64,000 bases of DNA from Acidimicrobiia bacterium (GTDB lineage Bacteria; Actinomycetota; Acidimicrobiia; Acidimicrobiales; Aldehydirespiratoraceae): assembly GCA_022819505.1 (NCBI GenBank), contig JAJEHD010000021.1, positions 1 through 64,000 on the forward strand, given 5' to 3'. The notes below the pieces were generated by a model, which was given only the letters and a program-made list of their open reading frames with translations, was not told where the DNA came from and ran no database searches. The stretch's first letter is position 1. Each line of letters starts with the position of its first letter. The position numbers were made by a program, and so were the translations under genes. Of the stretch, positions 55,499 to 63,574 are shown piece after piece.

Positions 55499-55515
55499 GA
55501 TAAGAACCAGTTATC
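55499..55515. promoter_or_regulatory. operator candidate GATAA-N7-TTATC, site 2
   Basis: Same half sites and 7-nt spacer as 50901-50917. It lies 84 bp upstream of the Rieske-reductase gene and 16 bp past the stop of the second Rieske-less oxygenase gene, so it should control the former. Confidence 0.6.
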
Positions 55516-55530
55516 ACCCTGTCAAAGCTC

Positions 55531-56448
55531 TCATGCCGCTGGTATCACCCCGTAGGTGACGCCGAGGTCGCTGAGCCAGCGCCGGTAGCGGATCGACGCC
55601 CGGTCGGACCGGATCGGGGTCTCGGCCTGCGGGTCCAGCGGGAGCCGCTTCGGATTCTGGTTCTCGATGATGGGCAGGTCCTGGGCGAAGATGGTCTGCA
55701 CGAACCGCCGGATGTGCCCGATGCTGCTCTCGTCGTCGATGAGGCTCAGGAACATGTGGCCCCGGCAATGCTCCTCGCTGGTGGCCTGCACGAACAGCCC
55801 GATCAGGTCCATCCGCTCGGGTGCGGCCGGGCACGACTTGTAGAGCAGGATCGAGTAGGGCTGCATGATCCGGTAGATGTATTCGACCATCTGGCCCTCG
55901 GTGGCGGTGGCCGACGCGGCCGGCTGCCAGAACTGGCACTCGGTGGCCCAGATCTCGTTGGTGTCGCCGTCGACATGGACGTTGTAGTCGACCACCTCGG
56001 TGCGGGGCTCCGAGCCCAGATACCCGTCATGGACGAACGGGAAGTGGCCCATGTCGAGGAAGTTCTCGACCGCTCGGGGCGCGGAGGTGTACACGCCGAG
56101 CGTGCACGCGTTGAAGTTGCGCCGGTCGGGCTCGAAGAACTCCGGGATGTGGAAGGACCCCTCGGGCGGGTCGCCCAGACTGGTCCACACGTAGAGGAAC
56201 TCGCAGCGGCTTGGCAGCGTGCCGGTCACCGACTCGGGGTCGACGGGCGTGCCGGCGGTCAGGTCGCTCCGGGTGCGCCATGCGGCCGAGCGGCCCTCGG
56301 GCGTGACCGCGAAGCTGATCGACTCGCCCAGGAGCCGGGTGACGTGCACCACGTTGGGCTCGGCCTCGTCGATGGCGCCCACAGGGTGCCACTGGTCCAG
56401 GACCGCCCGGTTCTGGCACTCGCCGTTCGCGCCCGCCGTACCAGCCAT
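55531..56448 (-). CDS. second Rieske-less oxygenase-like protein (NdmC-like)
   Basis: The 305-residue paralogue of 50937-51854 has iron site VENFLDMGHFPFVH (Asp132, His135, His140) and C-terminus SDRASIRYRRWLSDLGVTYG. The N-terminus begins LDQWHPVGAIDEA but has no CxH...CxxH pair, so the Rieske cluster is absent. The two Rieske-less copies differ through much of the substrate domain, so they probably act on different positions or substrates. GGGGAGG precedes ATG 56448. It reads towards the NdmD-like gene. Confidence 0.8.
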   Translation of the reverse strand: MAGTAGANGECQNRAVLDQWHPVGAIDEAEPNVVHVTRLLGESISFAVTPEGRSAAWRTRSDLTAGTPVDPESVTGTLPSRCEFLYVWTSLGDPPEGSFHIPEFFEPDRRNFNACTLGVYTSAPRAVENFLDMGHFPFVHDGYLGSEPRTEVVDYNVHVDGDTNEIWATECQFWQPAASATATEGQMVEYIYRIMQPYSILLYKSCPAAPERMDLIGLFVQATSEEHCRGHMFLSLIDDESSIGHIRRFVQTIFAQDLPIIENQNPKRLPLDPQAETPIRSDRASIRYRRWLSDLGVTYGVIPAA

Positions 56449-56477
56449 AAAGGCTCAGCCTCCCCGATCCCGCGATC

Positions 56478-56496
56478 GAACCGGGCCGCCCGGTTC
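56478..56496. promoter_or_regulatory. palindrome in the divergent promoter of the regulator
   Basis: GAACCGGG-CCG-CCCGGTTC is a perfect 8-bp inverted repeat between the divergent oxygenase (56448) and XRE-cupin regulator (56543) genes. It is a candidate autoregulatory operator. Confidence 0.5.
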
Positions 56497-56542
56497 ACTT
56501 CGGTTTGTACCACGCTCGGGCTCGCCAAGGGAACACCGCCCC

Positions 56543-57106
56543 GTGCCCGATGAGCTGGGCCACCAGATCGGGGCCAAGGTCAGGGCGATCCGGGGTGAGC
56601 GGGGGCTGTCGGGCCGCAAGCTGGCCGCAGCCGCCGATGTGAGCCAGCCGTTCCTCAGCCAGCTCGAAGCCGGGCGCACATCGGTGGCCATCGCCACGCT
56701 GTACCGCATCGCCGCTGCCCTGGACGTGCGGCCGTCGGACCTGCTGCCCGATCCGCCTTCGGGCACCCGGGTGGAGATCCTGCGGGCGGCCGAGCTCAAC
56801 CCGATGCAGGTGAGCGACCTGCCCAACGCCACCACGGCCCGCACCGCCTACCGGGGCGGGCGGCGCATCACTGAGCTGGGCGACTTCCGGATCGAGCCGG
56901 GGCCCGACGTGGACGAGTGGTTCGAGTCCGCCGACGAGACCGTGATCTACGTGATCGAGGGATCGCTGCGTGTGGAGTTCAGGGACCGGCCGCCGGTGAC
57001 CCTCGCCGCCGGCGACGTAATGTTCCACTCGGCGTGGGTCCAGACCCGCTGGCGCCTGGCGTCGGAGTCGCCCGCCAGGGTGATACTGGTCGCGGCCGGA
57101 GGCTGA
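56543..57106 (+). CDS. XRE-cupin transcriptional regulator
   Basis: The 187-residue protein has an N-terminal helix-turn-helix (about 7-62: IGAKVRAIRGERGLSGRKLAAAADVSQPFLSQLEAGR) and a C-terminal cupin (about 105-185: DEWFESADETVIYVIEGSLRVEF, LAAGDVMFHSAWVQTRW). This architecture senses small molecules and often controls catabolic or N-heterocycle pathways. The GTG start at 56543 follows AAGGGAACACCGCCCC. It sits between the oxygenase and deaminase genes and is the obvious candidate to regulate the island. Confidence 0.85.
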   Translation: MPDELGHQIGAKVRAIRGERGLSGRKLAAAADVSQPFLSQLEAGRTSVAIATLYRIAAALDVRPSDLLPDPPSGTRVEILRAAELNPMQVSDLPNATTARTAYRGGRRITELGDFRIEPGPDVDEWFESADETVIYVIEGSLRVEFRDRPPVTLAAGDVMFHSAWVQTRWRLASESPARVILVAAGG

Positions 57107-57160
57107 CCCGATGAGACACACCGAGAGATCCAAGAGAACCGAGACAAGAAGGGACATGTC

Positions 57161-58177
57161 ATGGGCTCCGTAGAGGACCTGATCCAGTCGATCCCCAAGG
57201 CCGAGCTGCACCTGCATGTGGAGGGCACCCTCGAGCCGGAGCTGAAGTTCGCCCTAGCCGAACGCAACGGCCTCGACCTGCCCTACGCCGGCGTGGAGGA
57301 GATGCGGGCCGCCTACGACTTTGACGACCTGCCGTCGTTCCTGGCCCAGTACTACGAGGGCATGAGCGTCCTGCTGGTGGAGCAGGACTTCTATGACTTG
57401 GCCACCGCCTACTTCACCAAGGTGGCGAGCCAGAACCTGGTGTACGTGGAGATGTTCTTCGACCCCCAGGCACACACGACCCGCGGCATCGAGTTCGGCA
57501 CGGTGATCACCGGCCTGCGCCGGGCCCAGGCCGACGCCCAGCAGCGCCTCGGTATCCGCTCGCACCTGATCATGTGCTTCCTGCGGGACATGTCGGCCAC
57601 CTCCGCGGCCGAGACCCTGGAGCAGGCCGGCGAGTACCGGGACTGGATCCTGGGCGTGGGCCTCGACTCCGACGAGCGCAACAACCCGCCCATCAAGTTC
57701 CGCGACGTGTACGCCGACGCCCGCGCCCAGGGCTACCGGCTGACCATGCACTGCGACGTGGACCAGGAGAACTCGGTGGCCCACATCTGGCAGTGCCTCA
57801 ACGACATCGGCGTGGAGCGCATCGACCACGGCGTCAACTGCCTGGAGGACGAGGCGCTGGTGGCCGAGATCCAGCGCCGGGGCCTGGGCCTCACCGTGTG
57901 CCCGATCTCCAACGCCTACGTGACCGACGGCACCAAGGCCGCCGCCATCAAGTCCATGCTGGAGCGGGGGATGCGGGTCACCCTCAACTCCGACGATCCC
58001 GCCTACTTCCCCGGCTACATCGCCGACAACTTCATGCGGGTCCACGACGAGGTCGGGCTCAGCGCCGAGGAGGTGGTGCGGCTGGTCCGCAACTCCTTCG
58101 AGATCAGCTGGCTCGACGACGACAGCCGGGCCGAGTACCTGCGCCGGGTCGACGCCGTGGCGGGTTCGGCGACATGA
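57161..58177 (+). CDS. adenine deaminase, Aah1/adenosine-deaminase-like family
   Basis: The 338-residue TIM-barrel zinc enzyme has IPKAELHLHVEGTLEPEL (His17 and His19 ligands), YRLTMHCDVDQ (zinc His), RIDHGVNCL and VTLNSDDPAYFPGYIADNF (catalytic Asp pair). The GTLEPEL and DDPAYFPGYI variants are those of adenine-acting rather than adenosine-acting members. It converts adenine, or an alkyl-adenine product, to hypoxanthine. AGAAGGGACATGTC precedes the ATG. Its stop overlaps the next gene by 4 bases (ATGA). Confidence 0.85.
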   Translation: MGSVEDLIQSIPKAELHLHVEGTLEPELKFALAERNGLDLPYAGVEEMRAAYDFDDLPSFLAQYYEGMSVLLVEQDFYDLATAYFTKVASQNLVYVEMFFDPQAHTTRGIEFGTVITGLRRAQADAQQRLGIRSHLIMCFLRDMSATSAAETLEQAGEYRDWILGVGLDSDERNNPPIKFRDVYADARAQGYRLTMHCDVDQENSVAHIWQCLNDIGVERIDHGVNCLEDEALVAEIQRRGLGLTVCPISNAYVTDGTKAAAIKSMLERGMRVTLNSDDPAYFPGYIADNFMRVHDEVGLSAEEVVRLVRNSFEISWLDDDSRAEYLRRVDAVAGSAT

Positions 58178-59952
58178 CCGCGCAGCCCCCGATCCCGGAG
58201 CTGGTGGCCGCGGGCGCGGCCCGTATCCCGGCCACGACCGTGGTGCGGGGCGGCCGGCTCGTCAACGTAGTGTCGGCCGAGATCTATGAGGCCGACGTGG
58301 CGGTGTACGGCAACACCGTGGTGGCGCTGGGCGACGTGTCGGCCCACACCGGCCCCGACACCGAGATCGTCGACGCCGCCGGCCGCTACCTGGTGCCCGG
58401 ACTGTTCGACGGCCACCAGCACATCGAGTGCTCGAAGCTGTCGATCACCAGCGCGGCCAAGATGCTGGTGCCGCTGGGCACCGTCAACGTGGTGTCGGGC
58501 CTGGACCAGATCCTGGTGGTGGCCGGCCTCGACGGCGCCGAGGCCTTCCTGCGGGAGTCGCAGGGCACCCCGCTGCGGGTGCTGTGGGGCGCGCCCTGCA
58601 AGACGCCCTACACCCTGCCCACCTCGACCGTCGGCCACTACTTCGGGCCCGACGACCACCGGGCCGCCCAGCGCTGGCCGGAGTGCGTGGGCGTGTGGGA
58701 GACCGTCCGCGAGTTTGTGACCACCGGCGACCCCGACGTTCTGGCCGCCATGGAGCTGGCCCGCGAGAACCGGCTGCCGGTGCTGGGCTGCGCGCCCATG
58801 GCCACCGGCGCCGACCTGACGAGCTACGCCTGCGGCGGCATCCGCCTCGACCACGAGAGCTACGACTCCCACGAGTGCCTCGAGAAGCTCCGCAACGGCA
58901 TGTACGTCGTGATCCGGGAGTCGTCGTTCGCCCACTTCCTCACCGAGAACATCCGGCTGGTGCTGGAGCACGCGCCGGGCGCGGCCCGCCGGGTGAGCTT
59001 CTGCACCGACGACGTGGTGGCCAGCGACGTGCTCGACCGGGGCCACCTCGACAACATGGTGCGCATGGCCGTCGACGCCGGGGTCGACCCCATGACGGCC
59101 ATCCAGATGGCCACCATCAACGGCGCCGAGGCCTACCGGGTCGACCACATGGTCGGATCGATCTCGCCGGGCCGCTACGCCGACGTGCTGTTCGTGGAGG
59201 ACTTGGACGACTTCCGGCCCTCGATGGTGATGGCGGGTGGGCAGGTCGTCGCCCGCGACGGCGAGATGGCCATCGACCTGGAGCCGCCGAGCCGCGACGG
59301 CCTGCTCACCGGCCCGTTCCCCATGGCACCCGCCACCGCGGAGGACTTCGCGGTCCGCACCGGCCTGCCCGACGGCCCCGTCGAGGTGCTCGCCATCGAG
59401 GTGACCGAGCAGATCTTCGTGCGCAAGCGCCGCGACGTGGTGTTGCAAGCGGCCGGGGGCCGGGTGCCGCCCGACATCGACAACGACGTGGCCCTGGTGA
59501 GCGTGGTGGAGCGCTACGGCAAGAACTCGAACCGCCCGACCGCGTTCGTGGCCGGGTTCGGCATCCGCTCCGGCGCGCTGGCCACCTCCAGCGCCCCCGA
59601 CGACAACAACATCGTGGTGATCGGTACCTCGCCGCAGGACATGGCGGTGGCCGTCAACCACATCGCGGCCCACGGCGGGGGCCAGGTGGTGGTGGACGGC
59701 GGCGAGGTGGTGGAGTTCCTGCCCCTGCCCATCGGCGGGATCGTGTCGGACCTCGACCCGCCCGACATGCTGGCCGAGGAGGAGCGCCTCGACCGGGCGG
59801 CCAAGGCGCTGGGCTGCACGGTGGACTGGCCGTTCATGTACCTGTTCTTCCTGCCCATCACCTCGATCCCCGACTACGCCATCACCGACGTGGGAACCGT
59901 CGACGTGGCCGCCATGGACACCTTCGACCCGGTCCTGGGACCGGCGCCATGA
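58174..59952 (+). CDS. adenine deaminase, AdeC family
   Basis: The 592-residue amidohydrolase-superfamily enzyme has PGLFDGHQHIECSKLSITSAAKML (about 71-94, metal His pair), an SFCTDDVVASDVLDRGHLDN metal-Asp segment (about 280-299) and the long C-terminal adenine deaminase domain (about 430-590; ERYGKNSNRPTAFVAGFGI, LPLPIGGIVSD). AdeC enzymes use Mn/Fe and deaminate adenine. Its presence directly after an unrelated Aah1-type adenine deaminase is redundant unless the two prefer different purines. Start and stop overlap neighbours (ATGA at both ends), so the three genes are translationally coupled. Confidence 0.85.
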   Translation: MTAQPPIPELVAAGAARIPATTVVRGGRLVNVVSAEIYEADVAVYGNTVVALGDVSAHTGPDTEIVDAAGRYLVPGLFDGHQHIECSKLSITSAAKMLVPLGTVNVVSGLDQILVVAGLDGAEAFLRESQGTPLRVLWGAPCKTPYTLPTSTVGHYFGPDDHRAAQRWPECVGVWETVREFVTTGDPDVLAAMELARENRLPVLGCAPMATGADLTSYACGGIRLDHESYDSHECLEKLRNGMYVVIRESSFAHFLTENIRLVLEHAPGAARRVSFCTDDVVASDVLDRGHLDNMVRMAVDAGVDPMTAIQMATINGAEAYRVDHMVGSISPGRYADVLFVEDLDDFRPSMVMAGGQVVARDGEMAIDLEPPSRDGLLTGPFPMAPATAEDFAVRTGLPDGPVEVLAIEVTEQIFVRKRRDVVLQAAGGRVPPDIDNDVALVSVVERYGKNSNRPTAFVAGFGIRSGALATSSAPDDNNIVVIGTSPQDMAVAVNHIAAHGGGQVVVDGGEVVEFLPLPIGGIVSDLDPPDMLAEEERLDRAAKALGCTVDWPFMYLFFLPITSIPDYAITDVGTVDVAAMDTFDPVLGPAP

Positions 59953-60935
59953 CCGAGCCAGCCGGGTCCGCCGAACTGGACGTCCTGGGGCGACACTGGC
60001 ATCCGGTGGCCCGCTCCGGCACCATCGACGACGGTCCGGTCGGGGTGGTGATGCTGGGGGAGCCGCTGGTGGTGTTCCGCAGCGGCGGCCGGGCCTGTGC
60101 GGCCACCGACCGCTGCCCCCACCGGGGCAGCCCGCTGAGCATGGGCTCCTACGACGGCGATTGCCTGATGTGCCCCTACCACGGCCTGCGCTACGCCGCC
60201 GACGGCCGGTGCGTGGCCTTCCCCGCCCGCCCCGATGCCCGGCTCCCGAAACGGCTGACCCTCGACACGCTCCACACCCGCGAGCGCCACGGCCTGGTGT
60301 GGGCCTGCGCGGGCGAGCCGGCCGCCGACGATCCGCCCGATTGGGGGTTCTTCGACCGGCCCGATGTGCAGACGTTCCAGATCGGCCCGGTGCGCTGGGA
60401 GGTGTCGGCCAGCCGGGTGGCCGAGAACTTCAACGACATAGCCCACTTCTCGACCATCCACCGGGTCACGTTCGGGCCGAGCGACCGGCCGGTGGCCCCG
60501 CAGAAGGTCACCGCCACCGGCACGGGCTTCACCTCGAACATCAAGGTGTTCCAGCAGTACCGCAACACCCTCGACGGCTCGGTGGAGGAGGTCGAGGCCG
60601 ATTACCGCTACGACTTCACGTTCCCGTTCTCGTCGATGCTCACCATCACCTACCCCGACGGCGAGGTCGAGTGCGTCCAGCTGACGGCGCTGCCCGAGTC
60701 GGCCACGTCGAGCCTGGTGTTCCAGCAGAGCGCCCGCACCAACCTGGGCGACGACCCGCTGGAGCCGTGGCGGGACTTCCAGGCCGCGGTCAACGAGGAG
60801 GACAGGGTCATCTGCGAGGCCCTGAGGCCGCGCCAGGTCTCCTTCGGCCTCGACGACACCGGCGAGGTCGCCCTGCCCACCGACGCCTTCTCGATCGCCT
60901 ACCGCCGCCTCTGGAAGTCCCTCCGCGCCTGCTAG
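59949..60935 (+). CDS. Rieske oxygenase, N-demethylase-like
   Basis: The 328-residue protein has a Rieske site Cys56, His58, Cys75, His78 (CPHRG...CPYHG) and iron site ENFNDIAHFSTIH (Asp163, His166, His171). Its ATG overlaps the AdeC stop, tying oxidation to purine deamination in one operon (57161-60935). It diverges from the three others in the iron-site and C-terminal regions (FSIAYRRLWKSLRAC), so it probably acts on another position or substrate. Confidence 0.85.
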   Translation: MTEPAGSAELDVLGRHWHPVARSGTIDDGPVGVVMLGEPLVVFRSGGRACAATDRCPHRGSPLSMGSYDGDCLMCPYHGLRYAADGRCVAFPARPDARLPKRLTLDTLHTRERHGLVWACAGEPAADDPPDWGFFDRPDVQTFQIGPVRWEVSASRVAENFNDIAHFSTIHRVTFGPSDRPVAPQKVTATGTGFTSNIKVFQQYRNTLDGSVEEVEADYRYDFTFPFSSMLTITYPDGEVECVQLTALPESATSSLVFQQSARTNLGDDPLEPWRDFQAAVNEEDRVICEALRPRQVSFGLDDTGEVALPTDAFSIAYRRLWKSLRAC

Positions 60936-62329
60936 CGGGCGTTGATCCTCTCGGCCAGCTCGCCGGCCCGTGCCAGCGCCTCGGACACGACGGCGTCCTG
61001 ATCGACCCGCGTCGACCGGCCCCCCTCGACGATGATCTCGCCGCCGACGATGTTCATCTCGACGTCGGTGCCCCGGGCCGTGTAAACCATGGCCGCGACC
61101 GGGTCGTGCATCGGCGCGAAGTGCGGCCGCGTGGTGTCGACCACCACGATGTCGGCCAGCGCCCCCTCGGCCAGCACGCCGGCCTCGATGCCGTGAACGG
61201 CCGCCCCGCCCCGGGTAGCCACCCTCAGGGCCTCCTCGGCACGCGACGCCCTGGGGTCGAGGGTGTTGAGCCGGTGCATCAGCACCATGAGCCTCATGTT
61301 CTCGAACAGGTCCTGGCGGTGCCCGCAGCACGACCCGTCACTGCCCAGCCCCACCGCCGCCCCGGCATCGACGAGGTCGTGCAGGGGCATCACGCCGTAC
61401 GGCATGTAGAAGTTAGACAGCGGGCAGTGGGCGACCGCACTCCGTGTGTCGCCGAGCGCCTCGATCTCCTCGTCGTCCACCCAGGTGGCGTGGGCGAGGA
61501 TCGCGTCGGGTCCGAGCAGCCCGTTGCGGTGTAGCCATGTGGCCGGGCGCGAGCCGTGCTGCTGCTTGAACACTTCAGGGTCGTCGCGGGGCGCGCTGAG
61601 GTGGGTGTGCCACGCCACGCCGTGGGAGCGGGCCTGCTCGACGCTGGCCGCGATCAGGTCGACGTTGGTGTAGGCCGCGTTCATGGGTCCGGGACAGATC
61701 TCGATCCTTGAGCCCTTCGGCCTTGAGCGGATGCAAGCCTCGGTGATGGCCAACTCCTCGTCGGCCGAACGCTGGAACGAAGTCTCCGGCAGCTTCTGCT
61801 GCTGGGAGACCGCGGTCCGCGTTCCGGTCATCCCCCGAGCGATCCGACCCCGCAGCCCCACCTCCTCGAGGATCCCGGCCACCATCACGGTGGTGTCGTA
61901 GTCGTCACGGCCGTAGTGGTGATCGAGCACGGTGGTGGTCCCGGCCAGGACCGCTTCGAGGGCTCCCAGGTACACGGAGGCGGCTGTCTCCTGTTGGGAG
62001 ATCGCAGCGGAGTAGGGCCACATGAACTGGCTGAGCCACTCCCACCCCGTCAGGCACTCTCCGAGAGTCCGTCCGAGCGACTGGTAGAGATGGTTGTGGC
62101 AGTCGATCAGCCCGGGCATCACCACCTTCCCTTGGCACGAGATCGTCCGGTCCGCCTCGAACGAACGGGCCTCCTGGCCGTGTCCCACCCCGGCGATCCT
62201 GTCGCCGTCGACGGCCACGAACCCGGATTCGATGACCGGCTGATCCTCATCGAGCGTCAGCACGGTGCCGCCGGTCAGCAGCAGGTCGCAGCGAGCGGGC
62301 TCCGCCTGCTGGTTGTCCTGAGGGCTCAT
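60932..62329 (-). CDS. TrzA/SsnA-type amidohydrolase (guanine deaminase-like)
   Basis: The 465-residue amidohydrolase has MPGLIDCHNHLYQSL (metal His pair, about 72-86), VAWHTHLSAP, DAILAHATWVDDEE and GLGSDGSCCGHRQD (metal Asp). This is the group of guanine, S-adenosylhomocysteine, hydroxyatrazine and 8-oxoguanine aminohydrolases. AGGAGG lies 7 nt before ATG 62329. The neighbours make an (alkyl)purine substrate plausible. It converges with the oxygenase operon, the 3' ends overlapping by 4 bases. Confidence 0.8.
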   Translation of the reverse strand: MSPQDNQQAEPARCDLLLTGGTVLTLDEDQPVIESGFVAVDGDRIAGVGHGQEARSFEADRTISCQGKVVMPGLIDCHNHLYQSLGRTLGECLTGWEWLSQFMWPYSAAISQQETAASVYLGALEAVLAGTTTVLDHHYGRDDYDTTVMVAGILEEVGLRGRIARGMTGTRTAVSQQQKLPETSFQRSADEELAITEACIRSRPKGSRIEICPGPMNAAYTNVDLIAASVEQARSHGVAWHTHLSAPRDDPEVFKQQHGSRPATWLHRNGLLGPDAILAHATWVDDEEIEALGDTRSAVAHCPLSNFYMPYGVMPLHDLVDAGAAVGLGSDGSCCGHRQDLFENMRLMVLMHRLNTLDPRASRAEEALRVATRGGAAVHGIEAGVLAEGALADIVVVDTTRPHFAPMHDPVAAMVYTARGTDVEMNIVGGEIIVEGGRSTRVDQDAVVSEALARAGELAERINAR

Positions 62330-62337
62330 GATTCCTC

Positions 62338-63564
62338 CTATCCGGCTCGTTTCAGCCGGTAGTGGGGGAGGGCGACCAGGGTGGCGCCCACTTTCCCACT
62401 GACGGGCCCGGCTGCCCATTCCACCGTGACCGGCGTGCCCGGTGCGGCGTGGGCCGGCACGACATGGGCGAAGCCGATGATCTTGTTGACGGTGGGCGAC
62501 CAGGTCACGCTGGTGGCTCTTCCGATGCGGGATCCGTCGCGGAGGATGGAAAGCGGGAACCGGATGACTTGGGGGGTCACCTCGGGTGGGATGCCGGCGT
62601 CCCGGTAGAGGCCGACGATGTCGCGCCAATCGATCTCGATTCCCACCATCGACCGCTTGGGACCGGCTTCGAGCTCGCGCCGCAGGGCCTCCTTGCCCAC
62701 GAAGTCGGCCTGCTGGCCAAGGTCCACGAAGCGGTGCAGGTTCAACTCGAACGGCGTGGTCATGTTCTCGGGTGAGACGGGCAGCGGGTCGCCGAGGCGG
62801 TCCATGGCGGCCGGGGTGTAGTCGGCGCCCACTATCACCATGCCGGCCTCGATCCGGGCCACATCGGCTGCGTGCAGGCCGCCGGCTCCGAGGCCGAACC
62901 GCTCTCCCGCGTCGAACAGCGCGTCCCAGACGTCGGCGCCGTCGGCGGCGGGCACAAAGAACTCGTAGCCGATCTCGCCGGTGAAGCCCTGACGGAAGAC
63001 GGTGACCTCCACTCCGCCGACGGTGGTGTTTCGCAGCCGCGAGAAACGGAGGTCGGACCAACTCTGCCCGGTGGCCGCCTCGATGACCTCGGTCGACTTG
63101 GGCCCCTGCAGCGCGAGCAGCCCGAAGTCGAAGGTGACGTCCTCGATGGTGACGTCGTAACCCTCCGCGTTGTGCCTGAACCAGTTCATCATCGGATCAG
63201 CCGAGAACATGAACCGGTCCGGCGCGACCCGGGCGACCAAGCCGTCGCCCACCACGGCCCCGTCCTGGTTGCACCAGGGGGTGTAGTAGATCTGGCCCAC
63301 TTCGATCCTGGTGGCGTCCCTGGTGATCAGGTAGTCGGCCAGCTTCACGGCGTCGGGACCGGCTACGTAGTGCTTGGACAGCGGCGACTGGTCGAGGGCT
63401 GAGGCCTGCTCGCGGATAGTCCTCAACTCCTCCTGCCAGTCGGTGTAGGCGTCCACGATGTGGTAGCGGTCCCACGCATTCCACTTCTGGCGCTCGTTGA
63501 GAAGCGACGTGCGCGGGTAGAACGCGGTACCCATGATGGTCCGCTCTTGGTCGGTGGTAGTCAC
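62338..63564 (-). CDS. GcvT-like aminomethyltransferase/demethylase
   Basis: The 408-residue protein has the GcvT fold: SPLSKHYVAGPDAVKLADYL, GLLALQGPKSTEV, FRQGFTGEIGYEFFVP, AADVARIEAGM, FVGKEAL and a C-terminal barrel (GRATSVTWSPTVNKIIGF). Relatives include the glycine-cleavage T protein, dimethylglycine enzymes and DmdA, which pass one-carbon units to tetrahydrofolate. It may take up methyl or formaldehyde units released by N-demethylation, or act separately. GTG 63564 follows GAGGGAGCACCA; ATG 63534 is an alternative. It ends 8 bp before the amidohydrolase start. Confidence 0.8.
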   Translation of the reverse strand: MTTTDQERTIMGTAFYPRTSLLNERQKWNAWDRYHIVDAYTDWQEELRTIREQASALDQSPLSKHYVAGPDAVKLADYLITRDATRIEVGQIYYTPWCNQDGAVVGDGLVARVAPDRFMFSADPMMNWFRHNAEGYDVTIEDVTFDFGLLALQGPKSTEVIEAATGQSWSDLRFSRLRNTTVGGVEVTVFRQGFTGEIGYEFFVPAADGADVWDALFDAGERFGLGAGGLHAADVARIEAGMVIVGADYTPAAMDRLGDPLPVSPENMTTPFELNLHRFVDLGQQADFVGKEALRRELEAGPKRSMVGIEIDWRDIVGLYRDAGIPPEVTPQVIRFPLSILRDGSRIGRATSVTWSPTVNKIIGFAHVVPAHAAPGTPVTVEWAAGPVSGKVGATLVALPHYRLKRAG

Positions 63565-63574
63565 TGGTGCTCCC

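Noticed and set aside
58015..59673. 552-codon minus-strand open frame opposite the AdeC-type gene
   Set aside because: An antisense by-product. The plus-strand frame has clear amidohydrolase motifs and coupled start and stop codons.
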